Under the pieces are notes generated by a model, which did not search any database, had not been told where the DNA came from, and saw nothing but the letters and a program-made list of their open reading frames with translations. A program made the translations under genes and the position numbers. Below, in pieces: positions 22,954-41,793 of a stretch of 64,000 nt of DNA (positions are counted from its first letter, which is position 1; each line of letters starts with the position of its first letter). This DNA is from Trematomus loennbergii (taxonomy: Eukaryota > Chordata > Actinopteri > Perciformes > Nototheniidae): contig JAAOOA010000026.1 of NCBI GenBank assembly GCA_012861695.1, positions 16,005,937 through 16,069,936 of the forward strand. Reading direction: 5' to 3'.

Positions 22954-24837
22954 ATGTACAATCAATGCCTCAATTATCTCGAAAAACTGTTGCGCTGGCC
23001 TTTGGAATTAAAACCCACAACTAGCAGAGGGCTGAAATACAATGACAGATCAAAAATGTTTTTAGGTTTGAATCTGAGTTAAATATCTTCTTTTGCAGGG
23101 TTATTTAATGCAATATTTTATGTGCAACACACCTGCCAAGGCCACACCTCTGTGGAAGCCACTGATCATGAAGTGCCCAGGAGTAGATGGTGGATTTGTG
23201 TGATGGATAGGGATTGCACTCTGCTCTCCTTGCCATATTTTCTGACCAACTGCTTCTGCCAGAGTTTGCTTTGCTTTGGGACCGCTGTGCCTTCAGTCTG
23301 AGCCACAGAGCTGCAGTATTCTAAAGTCTTCCTGTTTTTATGAAGGTTAACCAACAAGAAAAATGCCGTTTCAAATTTGCAGGATTTGAGCAGTCAAACA
23401 CTTTGTACTGTCAGAAATGGAAAAAAACCACATTTGTTGGAAATCACTTACTTTGACGTGTGTAGAGACGTGTGTAGTTTATGTACTTCAATACCAGCAG
23501 TGTGCCAAACTCGTACAAACACACCTGTCGTCACTCCATTTATATCTAGTCACATCACATCCCTGTCTCCCTGCAACAACAGCAGGGTAATCGCCCCTGA
23601 GATGTGGAACTCAACTTTTTTTACAACAGAAAATAGACACAATGTGGAAAGAAACTAATGTGCCAAGAATCTCAAAATAACGTTCTTCTCTTTTAAAAAG
23701 GGGATTTGGAAGACAGTCTTGGCTGACATACTTGATTGCTCGGCATTATTACTATTACTTGAATGGTGTGATCTAATCTTGGCTCCAGTGATGCTGACAG
23801 TTAGCAGCCATTGTCCGCAGTGACTATACTGTTATCATTATAACTCTCTTGTCTGCCTTCTCTGCGGGCTGAATGCAAACTGGAGCTGTCCCCGGCAACA
23901 AGCCATCATCCAGGTTTATCCAACCTCCAATTGTGATGTACTGGAAGCAAAAGACACATTACGTTAGAATCGTTTTTTGAGATTTCCATAAAGGTAATGG
24001 AACAAAAAATATGTATTGCTATTATGCACCAGCCCTACTTCAAATCAAAGACTATCTTGGTGATACATTTGCAGCTTTACAATGATGAGAGCATGCTTTA
24101 ATGTCACATTGTTGACTGATTTTCAACCCTGGAGTCTTTTAAAAAGAAGCTTTGCTGTACAAATACATTAAGAAAGAAGCCCACAATGTCAGTCATGGCC
24201 CTGAGTAATGTCTGAAGGAATTCACTTCAGGTACAACAACCTTCAAACACAGTGAAACCAAGGGCAAAATTAAATCCATAAAGTACTTGCTGCAACATGC
24301 TGCTATTCATCAAGCTCGTAACATTTCTATTAGTTTAGATCTGAACTGAGGTAAAAAGGCAAGAGAAAAATATTCAGAGAGACTTGAATACCAAGCCGAA
24401 ACAAATATGCCATTTGATTTTTCAAGCAAAAATGTAGGAGTTTTATTTTAAAGGGTTCAGAAAAATGGAAATTGTATGGTTTACTAATCCCAACAGACCT
24501 CAACAAATGTTCATAATGATGTCTTACAAAAAGTAATCCCTAGTTGTTTTGCGTTCTCTCGACTGCCATGCAATGTCTGTTTATTTATTGTAAAACATAT
24601 ATATTTCGAAGGTACAAATCTTGGTTTTGGGTAAACTGCTGGAATGACGGAGTTATGTGACACATTTTTCAACATCTAGGTTTAAAGAATATATGGAAGA
24701 GATGGAGTTACATGAGAAATGAGCCAACGTTTGGGTTAAATTACTAGGAAGACATTTAGTTTTTTGCTCAATGCAGGATAATAAAAAGGTGTTTTTAATC
24801 CTTCCATATACTGCAACTTCAAGCCTAGGCAGACCTC
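22954..24837. other. Intergenic, no feature recognised
   Basis: Unique-looking sequence. I can support no gene or named repeat. Confidence 0.5.
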
Positions 24838-25040
24838 TTAAAGATAGGGTAGGTAAGTTTGAGAAACCGGCTCGAGATCGCTAGAATTTGAAATACACAA
24901 CCGGAGAAAATCTGCCACTTCCTTACAGAGCCCCTCCTCCAACACACACGAACGTGCACATGACCAATGAGGGCACGAGATAAGTCTGTGCACAGATGGA
25001 AGGCTGACAGGCAGGTAGGCCATCCAGTTATTTTAGCCGG

Positions 25041-25835
25041 ACGGTGTAAGTACCATATGTGTTCGGCCTACCATATGTGTTCGGGGTCCGTTACGCTTAC
25101 CAATGACGTCACGCATTGGCTGTACGGTAACCCAAGAGGACATTTTACACGGTCAAATTCCGAATGTATTGGAACTCCAGACTCAACGTAAGAGCTTGAG
25201 CCTCTTCGGGGGTGCTAACATTTAAACATACACTTCATTCTTTACTTTGTCCGTATTATATGTAAGATATTACTTTTTTCTCCGTCATGTTGTTTCCATA
25301 GCAACAACAACTTCCTGTCAACTGCGCTAACTCTCCTTCAAAATAAAAGCATGGCCAGAATAGGAAACCAAGCCAAATTACACTTAAGAGTATACAACTG
25401 CAACGAAAGTAACAAACACAATGCAATATCCTTTTCAATTTCAAAGAACACAAATTGGGTTACATTAACAAATAACTATAAAACAACAATACTGTAGAAT
25501 AACAAAATGAATGCCGTGAATCACCGAAATACACGTGTGAAGCAGTTCGCTGCTGATTACTACGCCCCCCCCGCATTACTACCGAATATCCGGAGCCCGA
25601 AAAATGGTATTCGGGACAGCCCTAGATCATTCTGCTTCAGTTTTGTGGGCTAAAGCCAGTTTATGGTAGCAGCACGTTAACAGCTTCATCCTTTGATCAG
25701 CCCCCGTATAGTCAGCGCCCTAGTTACACCAATCAGCGTGCGATTACCGTACAGCCAATCACAATGCGTGACGGTCATTGGTAAGCGACGGACCCCGAAC
25801 ACATATGGTAGGCCGAACACATATGGTACTGACAC
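25041..25835. mobile_element. Nested TIR element with about 85-bp inverted repeats
   Basis: The left arm (about 25043-25129) and right arm (about 25746-25835) are inverted near-copies, including TTCGGGGTCCGT and GGCTGTACGGTAA. Each arm contains the tandem subrepeat TACCATATGTGTTCGG twice. No clear target duplication is visible: the flanks are ATTTTAGCCGG and CCGGCTAAAAT, the two halves of the host palindrome. It is non-coding. A hAT-like terminus at 25582-25625 lies inside. The superfamily is unassigned. Confidence 0.75.
25582..25625. mobile_element. Orphan hAT-like terminus
   Basis: CCGAATATCCGGAGCCCGAA followed by AATGGTATTCGGGACAGCCC and TAG resembles the right end of fish hAT elements (inverted: CTAGGGCTGTCCCGAATACC). 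The partner end was not found. Confidence 0.4.
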
Positions 25836-26016
25836 CGGCTAAAATGATGGTCGTGCTTTTTACAGTACCACGGCTTCCACAGATGACATTTTTTTATGGA
25901 TTTTTTGTCAAAGCACTTAAGATATTCATTGCTATCGGATGTTAAGAGCATTCCATGGAATATAACAAAAAGTGTATCTCGAGCCGGTTTCTCAAACTTA
26001 CCTACCCTACCTTTAA

Positions 26017-27261
26017 CATAATTATGAAAACAAATCAATTTAATCTGGTTGGATATACACAAACGGCACATTCCCCCACATTGAAAATTATACAACAGGT
26101 TATCAGTATGATCTTAAAGTACAATTCAATGTGTTAGCTATCCTATAAAAGCTCCATGTTAACCAATTATTAATATAGTTATAATAGAACATGCTGTCCA
26201 TCTTAAACCAAAGCTAATTCATTTGCCTAGTGTCAGGCTCTTCTTCTCTGGGTCACAGTGTGAGTCCGTAAGAGTACTGAGTCGAACTGAATTTTGGAAA
26301 AGGGCTAAGTCGGTCAACAGCTTTTTTGTTTTCTGGGCTAATTAACATTTCAATTGGTTTGGCAGAGCCTCTGGTTTCAGGTAAGACAGTGTTCAGAGTG
26401 GATGAGCAGGGGGAACACTGAGATTTGCCTCTTCTGTTCTTGGCTCACATTTTATTGGAAGCAAGCACAGGATTCATTTTGTTCAGCCGCTGTTTGACCT
26501 TTTGTGGTTTGATTTAAGTCTGTGAAGAAGTATCCTTTTCAGATACTGTCTAGGCTGCCATATGTGAGGCAATTCAGAGATACGAGGCGGACAGTCTCTC
26601 TCTGCTGACCTACACTCGATCCCCATCTCCCGTGGAAAACAATGGCTGATGGAGAGGTATCAAAGATGATTTCAGTGCCATTTGTTGCTGGAAGACACTG
26701 ACACAGAAGGCAGTAAGAATACTAAAAGAATACTAGTGTTATTGTGGAGAATATTTGGTATTGGTAATGATGCTTGCAGGGAGAAGATAAAGTGCCCCCC
26801 CTGCTATGACTTGCTGTTGTTGAAAGCCGTCGATGAATATAGAGTAGCTTGCTATTTGGGAGCTCAGGACAGCACAGCAAGTATGAGGGTCGAGGTGGCC
26901 GGTTTCTTGTTTTCTTGCTGTGACTCGCTGTAATTACAATATGGATTCTGCTATAAGATATCGTCAACTGTGCTCTGGTTTGGGCCATGTCCTCACTCAA
27001 ACCTGGGTAGAGTCCAAACACACGGTTGCTAAGCTATTTCAAAAGATTCCTCTTACAGATGCAATCTGATGGGAGGATGTAAGTGCATTTAAGTGTAGAT
27101 TCTGCTTTTTGTTATTGTGTTGAATATGGAACATCTGTGGTAACAACAAGGCTGTTAAATATTCTCAAATATTAACACTATATAAATCATACAATATGCT
27201 TATATTATTTTACCACATACTGTTAGTTTTGTGTAAAACAGAGTGCCAGATAAAGTAGTAA
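26017..27261. other. Intergenic, no feature recognised
   Basis: No gene. The 83- and 99-codon ORFs overlap on opposite strands and show no motif. Confidence 0.5.
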
Positions 27262-27500
27262 TGTATATAAAAACTTTATTTATATAACACTTTTAAAAAC
27301 AAAGTGCCCACAAAAAATGCATTGTATTACTCAGCATGAAGACACATATTCAATATATGAAATGGAAGCAGATATTCAATAAAAAACAAAAGTTGATATA
27401 TTAAGCTAAACAGAATTAAAATAACCCTAGAAAATTCACATTAACAATCTGAGATGTCATAAGACGAGAGAAGAAATATTTTTTAAAGAATTTTCTATAA
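27262..27500 (-). mobile_element. LINE 3' end, minus strand
   Basis: It starts AAACTTTATTTATATAACAC followed by TTTTAAAAACAAAGTGC, the reverse of a common fish LINE 3' end (GTGCTATATAAATAAAGTTT). The 5' limit is uncertain. Confidence 0.5.
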
Positions 27501-27649
27501 CCTTCATACGGGAATACGTTTTAGGTGGAACTGATAACACCTCATGGAAAACTGATACATGACAAGAACTCCAACCAGACATTTGTTTTCCTTTTTACAT
27601 ATCTGTTTGTGTAAGTGCATTTCATTTTATCCGCTTTTTTATCTTATAG

Positions 27650-27812
27650 TTGACAGATAAATGCAGTGGAGTAAAAAGTGGAGTAAAAAGTGAAAAACGT
27701 TCCTCTGAACTGTATTGGAGCATTAAGTATCACGTAGCACAAAGTGGAAATATTCAAGTATCACAAGATTGTACTCTACTTATTAAATGAGCTTAGTTGC
27801 ATTCCACACTGG
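27650..27812. mobile_element. Fragment of the 'AGTAC' hAT MITE family
   Basis: AGTGGAGTAAAAAGTGG and the end GAGCTTAGTTGCATTCCACACTGG resemble the family at 14888-16733 (end ...TTTACACCACTG). The left part may lie before the LINE at 27262. Confidence 0.4.
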
Positions 27813-33752
<5,940 letters not shown>

Positions 33753-34090
33753 TTAAAGGACAAGACTGCCATCATCCTGTATTTTCGTTTTGTCAAAAGA
33801 CCTTATGAAAGAACAAGACCAACATTAAAACAGCTAAGACATCTTTTATAAAAATCGACGCTTCGAGTGGATAAGAGGGTGGTATCAGCATACGGACAGG
33901 TTATGGACATAGATTATGTGATGTCACTATGTCACTGAAGTAAACAAAGGAGTCCAATGGAGATGTTTCTGGCAGAGGGGGAGTGTGTGAGAGAAACTCC
34001 CTCTGGAGGAACTTTTAGCCTTTGCAGACCATTTACATGCACAACCTACAGGAGAGGTAAAACTTCCAAGGAGTTATAAGGCCCTTTTAA
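33753..34090 (-). mobile_element. TTAA-flanked MITE, family B variant, minus orientation
   Basis: TTAA lies at 33753-33756 and 34087-34090. On the minus strand it begins TTAAAAGGGCC and carries ATGTAAATGGTCTGCAAAGG and CTCCAGAGGGAGTTTCTCTC as in the other family B copies. The other end (TTAAAGGACAAGACTGCC) differs from family B, so this is a chimera or a separate subfamily. Confidence 0.6.
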
Positions 34091-37000
34091 ACTTAATTAA
34101 TCACTGATATGTCCGTGCCTTGCAAATGTCATTGTTCCTTGTGTTTCCCACTCCCCTATGTTTCGAGCAGCCTTTTTGTTTCTCCCTCCCTTATAGTGGG
34201 TGCCCTGGCAGTAGCTTCCTTCTGGCACACTCCTGGTTCCCCGATGTTTACACAATTCAACCCACCTGCCCACCTGCCATCCATTAGATCTCAGCTCCTC
34301 AACCACTCATCCAGATCAGCTCCTGTGGTGGTTAATGGTTTAGGCTTCTCCTGCAAATGTAGTCTTCCTAGTAATTTGCTACCTCGTGTACATCCCTGTC
34401 TAAGTGTGTTCTTTCATGTTCAAGAACAATCTTCATTAGCCAGCCTGCCAAATCACCCAATTGCTCTCTAACCCTCTCATCTGCTACCTCCGGACAGCCG
34501 CTCCAGCCACACCTCACTGCTTACCGCTCATTCCACCTCAAAATCCTCCATTCATCTTATTTCTGTGTGAATTGTGGTCGGCCTAATTACAATGAAGGCT
34601 ACAATACATGGACTATGTTTCACTTTCCTTAACATTGCAGGCATATTTTGTGCTTTTTCATTTGATGTCGGAATAATCCAAATAAATAAGTTGTAGACTA
34701 GAACTGCTATCATCGTGTTAAATGCTCCAGGCAATACAAAAACAACCCATCTTCTGCATAAGTCTGTGTTGCTCCCACGTTACGCCTTGAAGCTATGAAT
34801 ACACCAAAATAGGAAGAATGACTTCCCAACTCGGAAAATGGGACCAGTCGAGGAGCATGTGAAGCAGCGTTGGTCTTAGCTGAGTTCTGCCCTTGCAAAA
34901 TGACATTTCAGTTCAACTATTAAATCAAGGTTGCGATTAAATGAATATTTGAAAATACCATCATGCTTACTATTAAAGCTATTTTTAGAATCAAAATACT
35001 GCCGCATAGTGCAATATTCTGTATTGTGGTCTGTTAGGTAAGAGGGAGTGTGTTTTAAAAAGAGTTAATTTGAAATGTTATTTTCTCAAGACTGTTCACT
35101 AAACCTAATTGAACATGTCTGACGAGGATAAAGGAAAGGATTCTTTATCATCTGTGAGCACCAGTGATGATGAGCGGCCTTCTTAATATGGTGTGGCTGC
35201 AACAGCAAGATTGGAAGCGAAGTTGATGAATTAGAAATGCCGAAATGAATGAAAATACATCCAAGATGTTTTATAAATTCATTGGATTTTCGTCATCTGG
35301 CAGGATGGCCTAAAATATTGTGCATTTTCCCCTCCATTTCCAACTCCTTATTGTGTCTCCAGCCTACATTCTCTCATGCCTTTTTCCCTCTATATCATCT
35401 CTTCTTTTATCCTTTCTCCATAGTCCTAGCTCTTGCCTTCGCTCGGTCTACCTCATGGGAACCAGATGGAGCCCCAACACTCAAAAGCTGGTGTCCTCCC
35501 TTGCCTTGGGCAAGCGCCACTGACTTCCACACTCCATGGTCGTCTCGATTGATTAGTATTTCCTGTCTGGGGAGTGGCCTTTTTAACTTCAAAAAAGTAG
35601 TTTGTGATATTTCGAGGCAATTGATTCAAAACAAAATGTTGAATTATGGATTGAGAAGTGAACGTTTTTGTGAGTTTGTTTGTAACCAGGTGTGAGTGTG
35701 CTTAGAATAAGAATGCACTTCTAACACAGATCTGTCTGTTGTGGTTGTTGGCAGGCAAACAGCTATAATTATTTTCAATTCTAAATGGAAAAGTAATCAA
35801 AACATAATGAAAGAATCACAAGTTTCCGTATGAATCAATCTGCATTTCATGGTGCACTGGTTTAACGGAGCTGCAAGAAAGAAAACGGAGGTTTTAAGCC
35901 TGTTTAAAGAGAACAGGAAACAGCTTTGCTTTAACAACCATGGCTCAATTAAAGCCTTTTTGGTGTTTCCAAATTGTTTCAGAATCGTAAATGTTGAGCC
36001 TCGGGTGGAGATGAATACCTTGGTTTTAATTAAGACGGATACGTGCATCTGTACACGTACAGCCCTTGGAATGTCCTTGCAGATGCATAGGACCAATGAG
36101 TAGCCTCTACTACAAAAGCTCTTATCTTCTCCGCGAAACAGCTCTGCATGCAGAAGTTGGTTTCCAAGGAGACCCACTAACATGAACGGAAGGAAGGGAG
36201 AAGAGGAGTCAAATCCTCTCTGCTGATCCCATTGATGTCTAAGCTTAACTCTAATTGAGGAGGTGCTCACTTTACAGAGCATGAGTCCCTCCTTTATGAC
36301 TTGCCGAAGCTGCTCTCCTTGAGCTAGAGAAAGATGTCCTTTACTCCCTGGTGTTCGGCAGTCAACTTTTAAAAGATCAATTGTAATTTGGGCTAAATAA
36401 CCTCAACGACTTCTGATGGATCGCTCACATGGGCTCCTGGGGATCAGGCGATCAATGCATTTTAGAAAATGAAATGGGCGAATGAGTGTTCTATGTTTAC
36501 TGCCATCGAAGTATACTCTGTTTAGCTGGATCCCCACCGAGGCTGGCATTGAGTTGCAGATGGAAGGGTTCAATAGTGTAAAATCAATATGAAGGCATGG
36601 CTGCTTCATGCGGGGCTGGGGGAGATTGTGCTGCTATTTATTGGGTATGAGGGACTGCATGTTGACGGTCATAGTGATTTGACAAAGAGAAGCAGAGTGT
36701 GTTGAGTTTGTTTCTGCTTGGGATTTACTGGTGCTTGTGCTTTGGATGTAGGATGGACTGAGAGCTGCTTTCCAATTCAATGGTCTGTGAGAGATGACAT
36801 TATGACTCCAGTTGACTCAAGAAATGCTACAGTACATGGTGAAGGACAAATATGAAAGACTTTTAATTAATACAGTAAACGAACAATTATGTATTTAACT
36901 AACGGCAGTCAGGCTAGAAATCGTTCAGACAAACCAACAGCATCTTATGCTTGTACAGATGCTAAAAGAAAAATGTGGGGGTTATTTGAAGACCTGAACT

Positions 37001-38586
37001 ATTTTCTGTGAACACGTCTTGGGGGTAGAACAACAAGCCCTTAACATGTTGATATTGTACCCTGACGAAAGTTATATTGGGACCCTTTTTCGCCAATGTT
37101 CGCTTATGTACTCATCCAGCAGACAAGATTTGGACCATCCAATCAATATGAGTCAAATACATTGGCACTAGATGAAAATAACGAACAAGCAAAAGCAATC
37201 AGACGATCTGTTCGGACCAAATGATGTGGAAGATTAAACAACACTAAATGATTTTACCCTGGTTATCTTGGGTAGTCATTAGTAACAGTTGGCAGACCGA
37301 CTTTTTGTTGGACTTGTACTCAGTAATAAGGGATATAATTGATGGCCGTAGCAATTAGAATTAAACCCAAATTGTAATAAACCACCATTGTCATTAACCT
37401 TAAAGGGGCAGATCGGACACTAAGGACTTTAGTTGTCTGTGTAATATTCATTCTCACATACTCATTTTATGGACAAATCCTGGCTCAAATAATGTCGTAA
37501 AGTCTGGATGAATAATTTCTCCAAGGAATTTTAAATTAAGATTTGTATTACCGGTAGTCCTATAATGCTCATCATAACACCAGTTGCCTGGGAAATAAAA
37601 TTAGGAATACAATTAAATAAATGAAAAAGCCAAGTCAATTTTCAAATGTTAATCAGGGGAATATTTTAACCACTTTCTCACACTCATTTTGAAAATGACA
37701 CATTCACACGACAACATAATCTGCCAATAGACGATGAATATGTGCAGTGGAGGAACAACCATTTATTTAACATGAGTCAATTATTACCATGAAATCTCTT
37801 AAGCTCCAGAGGTACATCATTGAAATAGCTTCATACTACAAGTTCTCACCGGTAAGGGATTTTCTTTGTTGCCCTCAGCTGGAAAAGCACTTTTGTACAC
37901 ACTGTACAATAGGACACTTAATCACAGGGACTAGATCAGTGGAATATAGTGACTGTGTGCAGCCAGCAGAGCCAGCACCAGGGAGCAGGATAAAGGGTGA
38001 TGTATTCCTTTAGGACCCTCTCGGCAACTGATCCTTCTGAGAGGAAGGCTCAGATGCAATCATTAGCTTGCTTATTTTCAGATAAAGTCACTGTAATCTG
38101 GTACACATGGAGTGAAACGCAATTTGACACATGCTACGAATAAAGGTTGCTACATCTCATGTCAGGATTTAAGGGCTTAATGGATCAATGGTTCTTTGTT
38201 TGTACATGTAAGCCTCTATATTTGTCCGTACTGTACTGTGTGTGGCAACATAACATTCATCATACCTAACAGAAGACAGACTCTATACACAGTCCAGTAC
38301 ACTACATAGAGGACCTGGAAAACTTATTTTCTCCCATATCACATTCGCAGTTTTGAACGGGATGATCATTGTAAATTGAAACAAAATATACTGTAAAGGC
38401 AACCAAATACTTGGCTAGGTTTAAAAAATGATAAGAAAGAAGGCCAGAGTCAAGGTGAACTTTTTATTCAACGTAAGACAGAAACATTATAGCCCTGTCT
38501 CCTAAAATAATATTTTCCTGGGAAACATATTTTTGATTAATGCAATTTGAAACGATAGAAAAATCAAACAAATGTACTTGGTATTT
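34091..38586. other. Intergenic, no gene; one isolated TTAAAGGGG terminus
   Basis: At about 37399 the sequence TTAAAGGGGCAGATCGGAC looks like a single T2-type end without a partner. The 161-codon minus ORF (35797-36282) and the 148-codon plus ORF (35249-35695) have no recognisable motif. Confidence 0.45.
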
Positions 38587-38603
38587 GTGATGAGTCAAAA
38601 CAA

Positions 38604-39043
38604 TCATCGTCCCTACTGTAATTTTATCATGTTTGTCTGTTTGTATAAAATATATTGCCTTTCTGTATATCCTTTCTCCATTGCCTTGCCATATGGTCTG
38701 GGATGGGGGTTAGCATGACATTGACTTAGATCAAGGATTGATGATTGACTTTCTGGGTTAGACTTCTGCAGATGTATTGGACACTTAGCTAAAAGAAAGA
38801 GTAGAGCTGTCGACTGAGTTGGATAAGGTGGTGCCCTTGTACCAACGGTCTTTCACTACCTCCCCAGGAATTTGTCATCTATCCCTAGGGAGGCTGAGGA
38901 CTTGGAATCCGAATGGGCCTTGTACACAAACTTCCATTATGAAGCAGTTTCTTGGAGTTGTGGTCACAAGGTCATTGGCGCCTGTCGTGTTGAGAACCCA
39001 TTGGTGGATATCGGTGAGGATGGAGGCCTTTCAGGCTTGGTTG
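38604..39043 (+). mobile_element. LINE fragment (endonuclease-to-RT linker region) between 17-bp direct repeats
   Basis: The sequence resembles the teleost non-LTR element region around AGGAGGCTGAGGACTTGGAA, TCACAAGGTCATTGGCGCC and AGGCCTTTCAGGCTTGGTTGG (endonuclease end and linker; clade probably RTE/Rex-like, not certain). Frames are broken. It is bounded by identical GTGATGAGTCAAAACAA at 38587-38603 and 39044-39060. A second, longer copy lies at 43458-43975. Confidence 0.65.
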
Positions 39044-39060
39044 GTGATGAGTCAAAACAA

Positions 39061-40364
39061 ACCAGGACAAAATAGGATTGACTTGAAATATGATTGAAAA
39101 TGCAATGTTTTTTTTTAAGGAAAGTACATCTTTAGAACAACAGGCTATACATGAGTGCAAAAATAGAAGAATATACATAGTTTAAATATCAATACAGGTA
39201 TAGTAAATGAATGAAAACAAATCCTAACATTCCTAAAATCTGAGTCTTTGGATACTTTGAGCATCAGTGGAACCAAGATGGTTCTTCTTCCCTGCTTTTT
39301 GTTCTCAGTAGATTCATCATGTCGTTGTTATTCTATCTCAGATCCATGGCCAGTGACGCAGGCCTAGTGCTGGAGCCACCGGCCCAACACATCTATAATT
39401 CAAAAAAACATGGGTTAGCAGCTGTTTACAGGCTCATTAGACTAGAGATTATACAGAAACCTAGGATATATTTCAGGCGGGCAGTACTTATGCAACAGAG
39501 CTCTTCAACACTTCCATATAACACGAGTGAGAAGGATTTATAAAACAAATGGATGTGTTTGTCTCCAAATCTGAGATTGATTGCTCATAAAACTCCTCTC
39601 CTGTTTTTCAGCAGATACATATCTTGATTCGAAGACATCTGATGAATGACAAATGATCGATGTGCCGCATTTGTGAATTGTAAATTCAATTAGTTTCAAT
39701 TCAATTTGGAGGGGAGCTGACATAAAGCTCCTGCGGTAAATCGTTATGTAAATTAGCAGAGAGGATTATGATATGTAAAATAATCATTTTGGTTGTTTTG
39801 TTTCCAAGATATTAACAAACCAAGGCATATACACAAGAACAAATGCGTGATGCAACAAGGGGATGTGTGAAGATAACTTATTAATGAATACAGTTAATGT
39901 TTCAGGCCTTTTTAGCTGCCATACTGATACTGTTTACCTTATATTAGCTTCTGCTGGAGGATCATAGTTTACAAAGTCAACACATTTAATTGAGTTGTCA
40001 AATGTTTGATCCCAAGTGTATGGATCTCATTTCCTCCTGCATGATAATGGTTCTCTTTGGACTAACACAATTATATAATATTATAAGGGATCAGCCGGTT
40101 ACATTCGTAGCATCAATAACACAATCAGTCAGTCGCATTAGGATTGGGCACAAAGTGAATGCTGCTTCCACTTTGATGGATTGACCATTAATTACAAATA
40201 ATAATAAATCTGAACTAATGATTGTGGTAGTGATTCTCCATACATCTCAAGTAGGATCCATCTCAGAAAGTCACAAAGAATTACACAGAGGGGGAAATGC
40301 AGTGAAACAGAAATAGGCTAAGGATTTTTGAATATTAAGTAGTTAGAGACACTTTTTAAGGATG
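39061..40364. other. Intergenic, no gene; possible conserved non-coding block
   Basis: 39600-39780 is rich in homeodomain-type cores (CAATTAGTTTCAATTC, GTAAATTAGC) and lacks repeats. This is only a compositional impression. Confidence 0.4.
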
Positions 40365-40717
40365 TTAAAGGTCACCTATTATGCAAAATCCACTTTTTCA
40401 TGTATTTATACATAAACATGTGTCCCCTCTGTGTAAAGAGATTCTGAAAGTTTCAGGAACAAAGATTAGCTCTCTTTTTGTCCTGATCCATTTCTATAAA
40501 AACCTGTCTGAAAATGAGCTGATCAGATTTTAGCCACTTTATGATGTCATAACGATTTGTTGACTTGTGTAACCATTAGCCAATCACCAACCAAGGTAAC
40601 ACCGCCACCTGATCACCTGAATCTCCTCCTAGAGCACCATTGTGTTGTTTTTAACCAAATATCTCGCAGAACGGTGTTGGGAGTGGCTCCTTATTTTCAT
40701 CTAAAGTAACAGACAGA

Positions 40718-41640
40718 GGCCCAGGCTCCACGGGAACGCATACGGCAAAACGCATAGGAGTAACGCAAACGCAAACGCCAAAAAGCTTCCGCCCACACGC
40801 AATATACACCGGATTGTGTCAAGCTACACGAGACAGCTTCCTCCACAAAAGCAGCAACTTCCTCCACAAAAGCAGCGAAGAAGAATGGTTGTCATGGCTG
40901 CACTTCTGTTTATTCTCCGCGGGGGGCCGAGGGATCCGGGCAGAGTTTTTCGCCGGTCAACGTGTGTTAAAGTTTAAATCTTCCGGACAAAATTATAAAA
41001 GTGCCGGTCAAAGGTCTTCTTGTTATTTATTGAGCTTTAAACAAATGAATAACGACTCTATATAATGATATATAATAATAAAATACACAGAGCCTGTCTC
41101 TTTTTCCTCTCTTCTGACAGCATCAGTGTCTGTCTCATGCAGCAGCTGATCCTGTAATGATGACTAGACAGTAAAAATAAACATATTATAACTAGTTTAG
41201 GTAGTTTGAGAGGTAATTAAAATAGCTAAGGGTGATGATCTCACTTGAAGTGTGTGTTTGCTCCCGCTGCATCACAGCGGGAGGCGCTGCGTGTCTCTGT
41301 CCTGTCAGATTAGACTTCACTCGCGTTTATGTCCATATCGAGATAAAGATAAATAATCTGAATTCAGTGTGCAGTGTACTTTTGCGGGGGTGAGCAGCAG
41401 AGGTGGGGAGAGGCGGGGCTATTGCGTCGTCATTATCAGAAACGGATGACCGTATAGGCTACCACACGGCCCCGTTGGACCCCCCAGAGCGCTCCGTTCC
41501 CAGATCTATCCACCTTTGGACCCATTGTCGTTTGCAGGGTCCGTTTCTACAGTTCCGTTACGGCGTCGTCTAGCTTAAAGGGCTATACGCAAGAGAAATA
41601 TGCGGAGACAACCCGTTTTCGTTCCCGTGGAGCCTAGGCC
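40718..41640. mobile_element. Nested TIR element with GGCCCAGGCTCCACGGGAACG ends
   Basis: The left GGCCCAGGCTCCACGGGAAC and the reverse complement of the right end (GGCCTAGGCTCCACGGGAAC) differ at one base over 20. The extent is about 0.92 kb and no transposase was seen. The target duplication is not resolved; AGA occurs on both sides. The superfamily is unassigned. Confidence 0.65.
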
Positions 41641-41793
41641 AGAGAATCAGCATTTTTGAAACAGGGCTGAAACAGAGGGGATTATGGGATGCTACAATGG
41701 GTGATCTGTTTGGTATTTCAGCCAAACACTTCAGAGACATGTTTTGTATATATCTGAGACCTATAATATATTGATGAAAAACAGTATAATAAG

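Larger units (their letters stand above)
24838..26016 (-). mobile_element. TTAA-flanked MITE, family A, copy 3 (long-TIR form), split by an insertion
   Basis: TTAA lies at 24838-24841 and 26013-26016. Both ends carry the extended inverted repeat GTTTGAGAAACCGGCTCGAG after the AGGTAGGGTAGGTAA core. The element is interrupted by a 0.8-kb TIR element at 25041-25835, which sits between the two halves of the family's central palindrome. Confidence 0.85.

Noticed and set aside
34109..34471. 120-codon serine/proline-rich ORF
   Set aside because: No motif; it starts right after a MITE and has no supporting signals.
35797..36282. 161-codon minus-strand ORF
   Set aside because: No domain or promoter; an overlapping opposite-strand ORF is equally unsupported.
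38819..39097. 92-codon ORF as a possible gene
   Set aside because: It translates a truncated LINE linker region with broken frame, also present at 43.5 kb.
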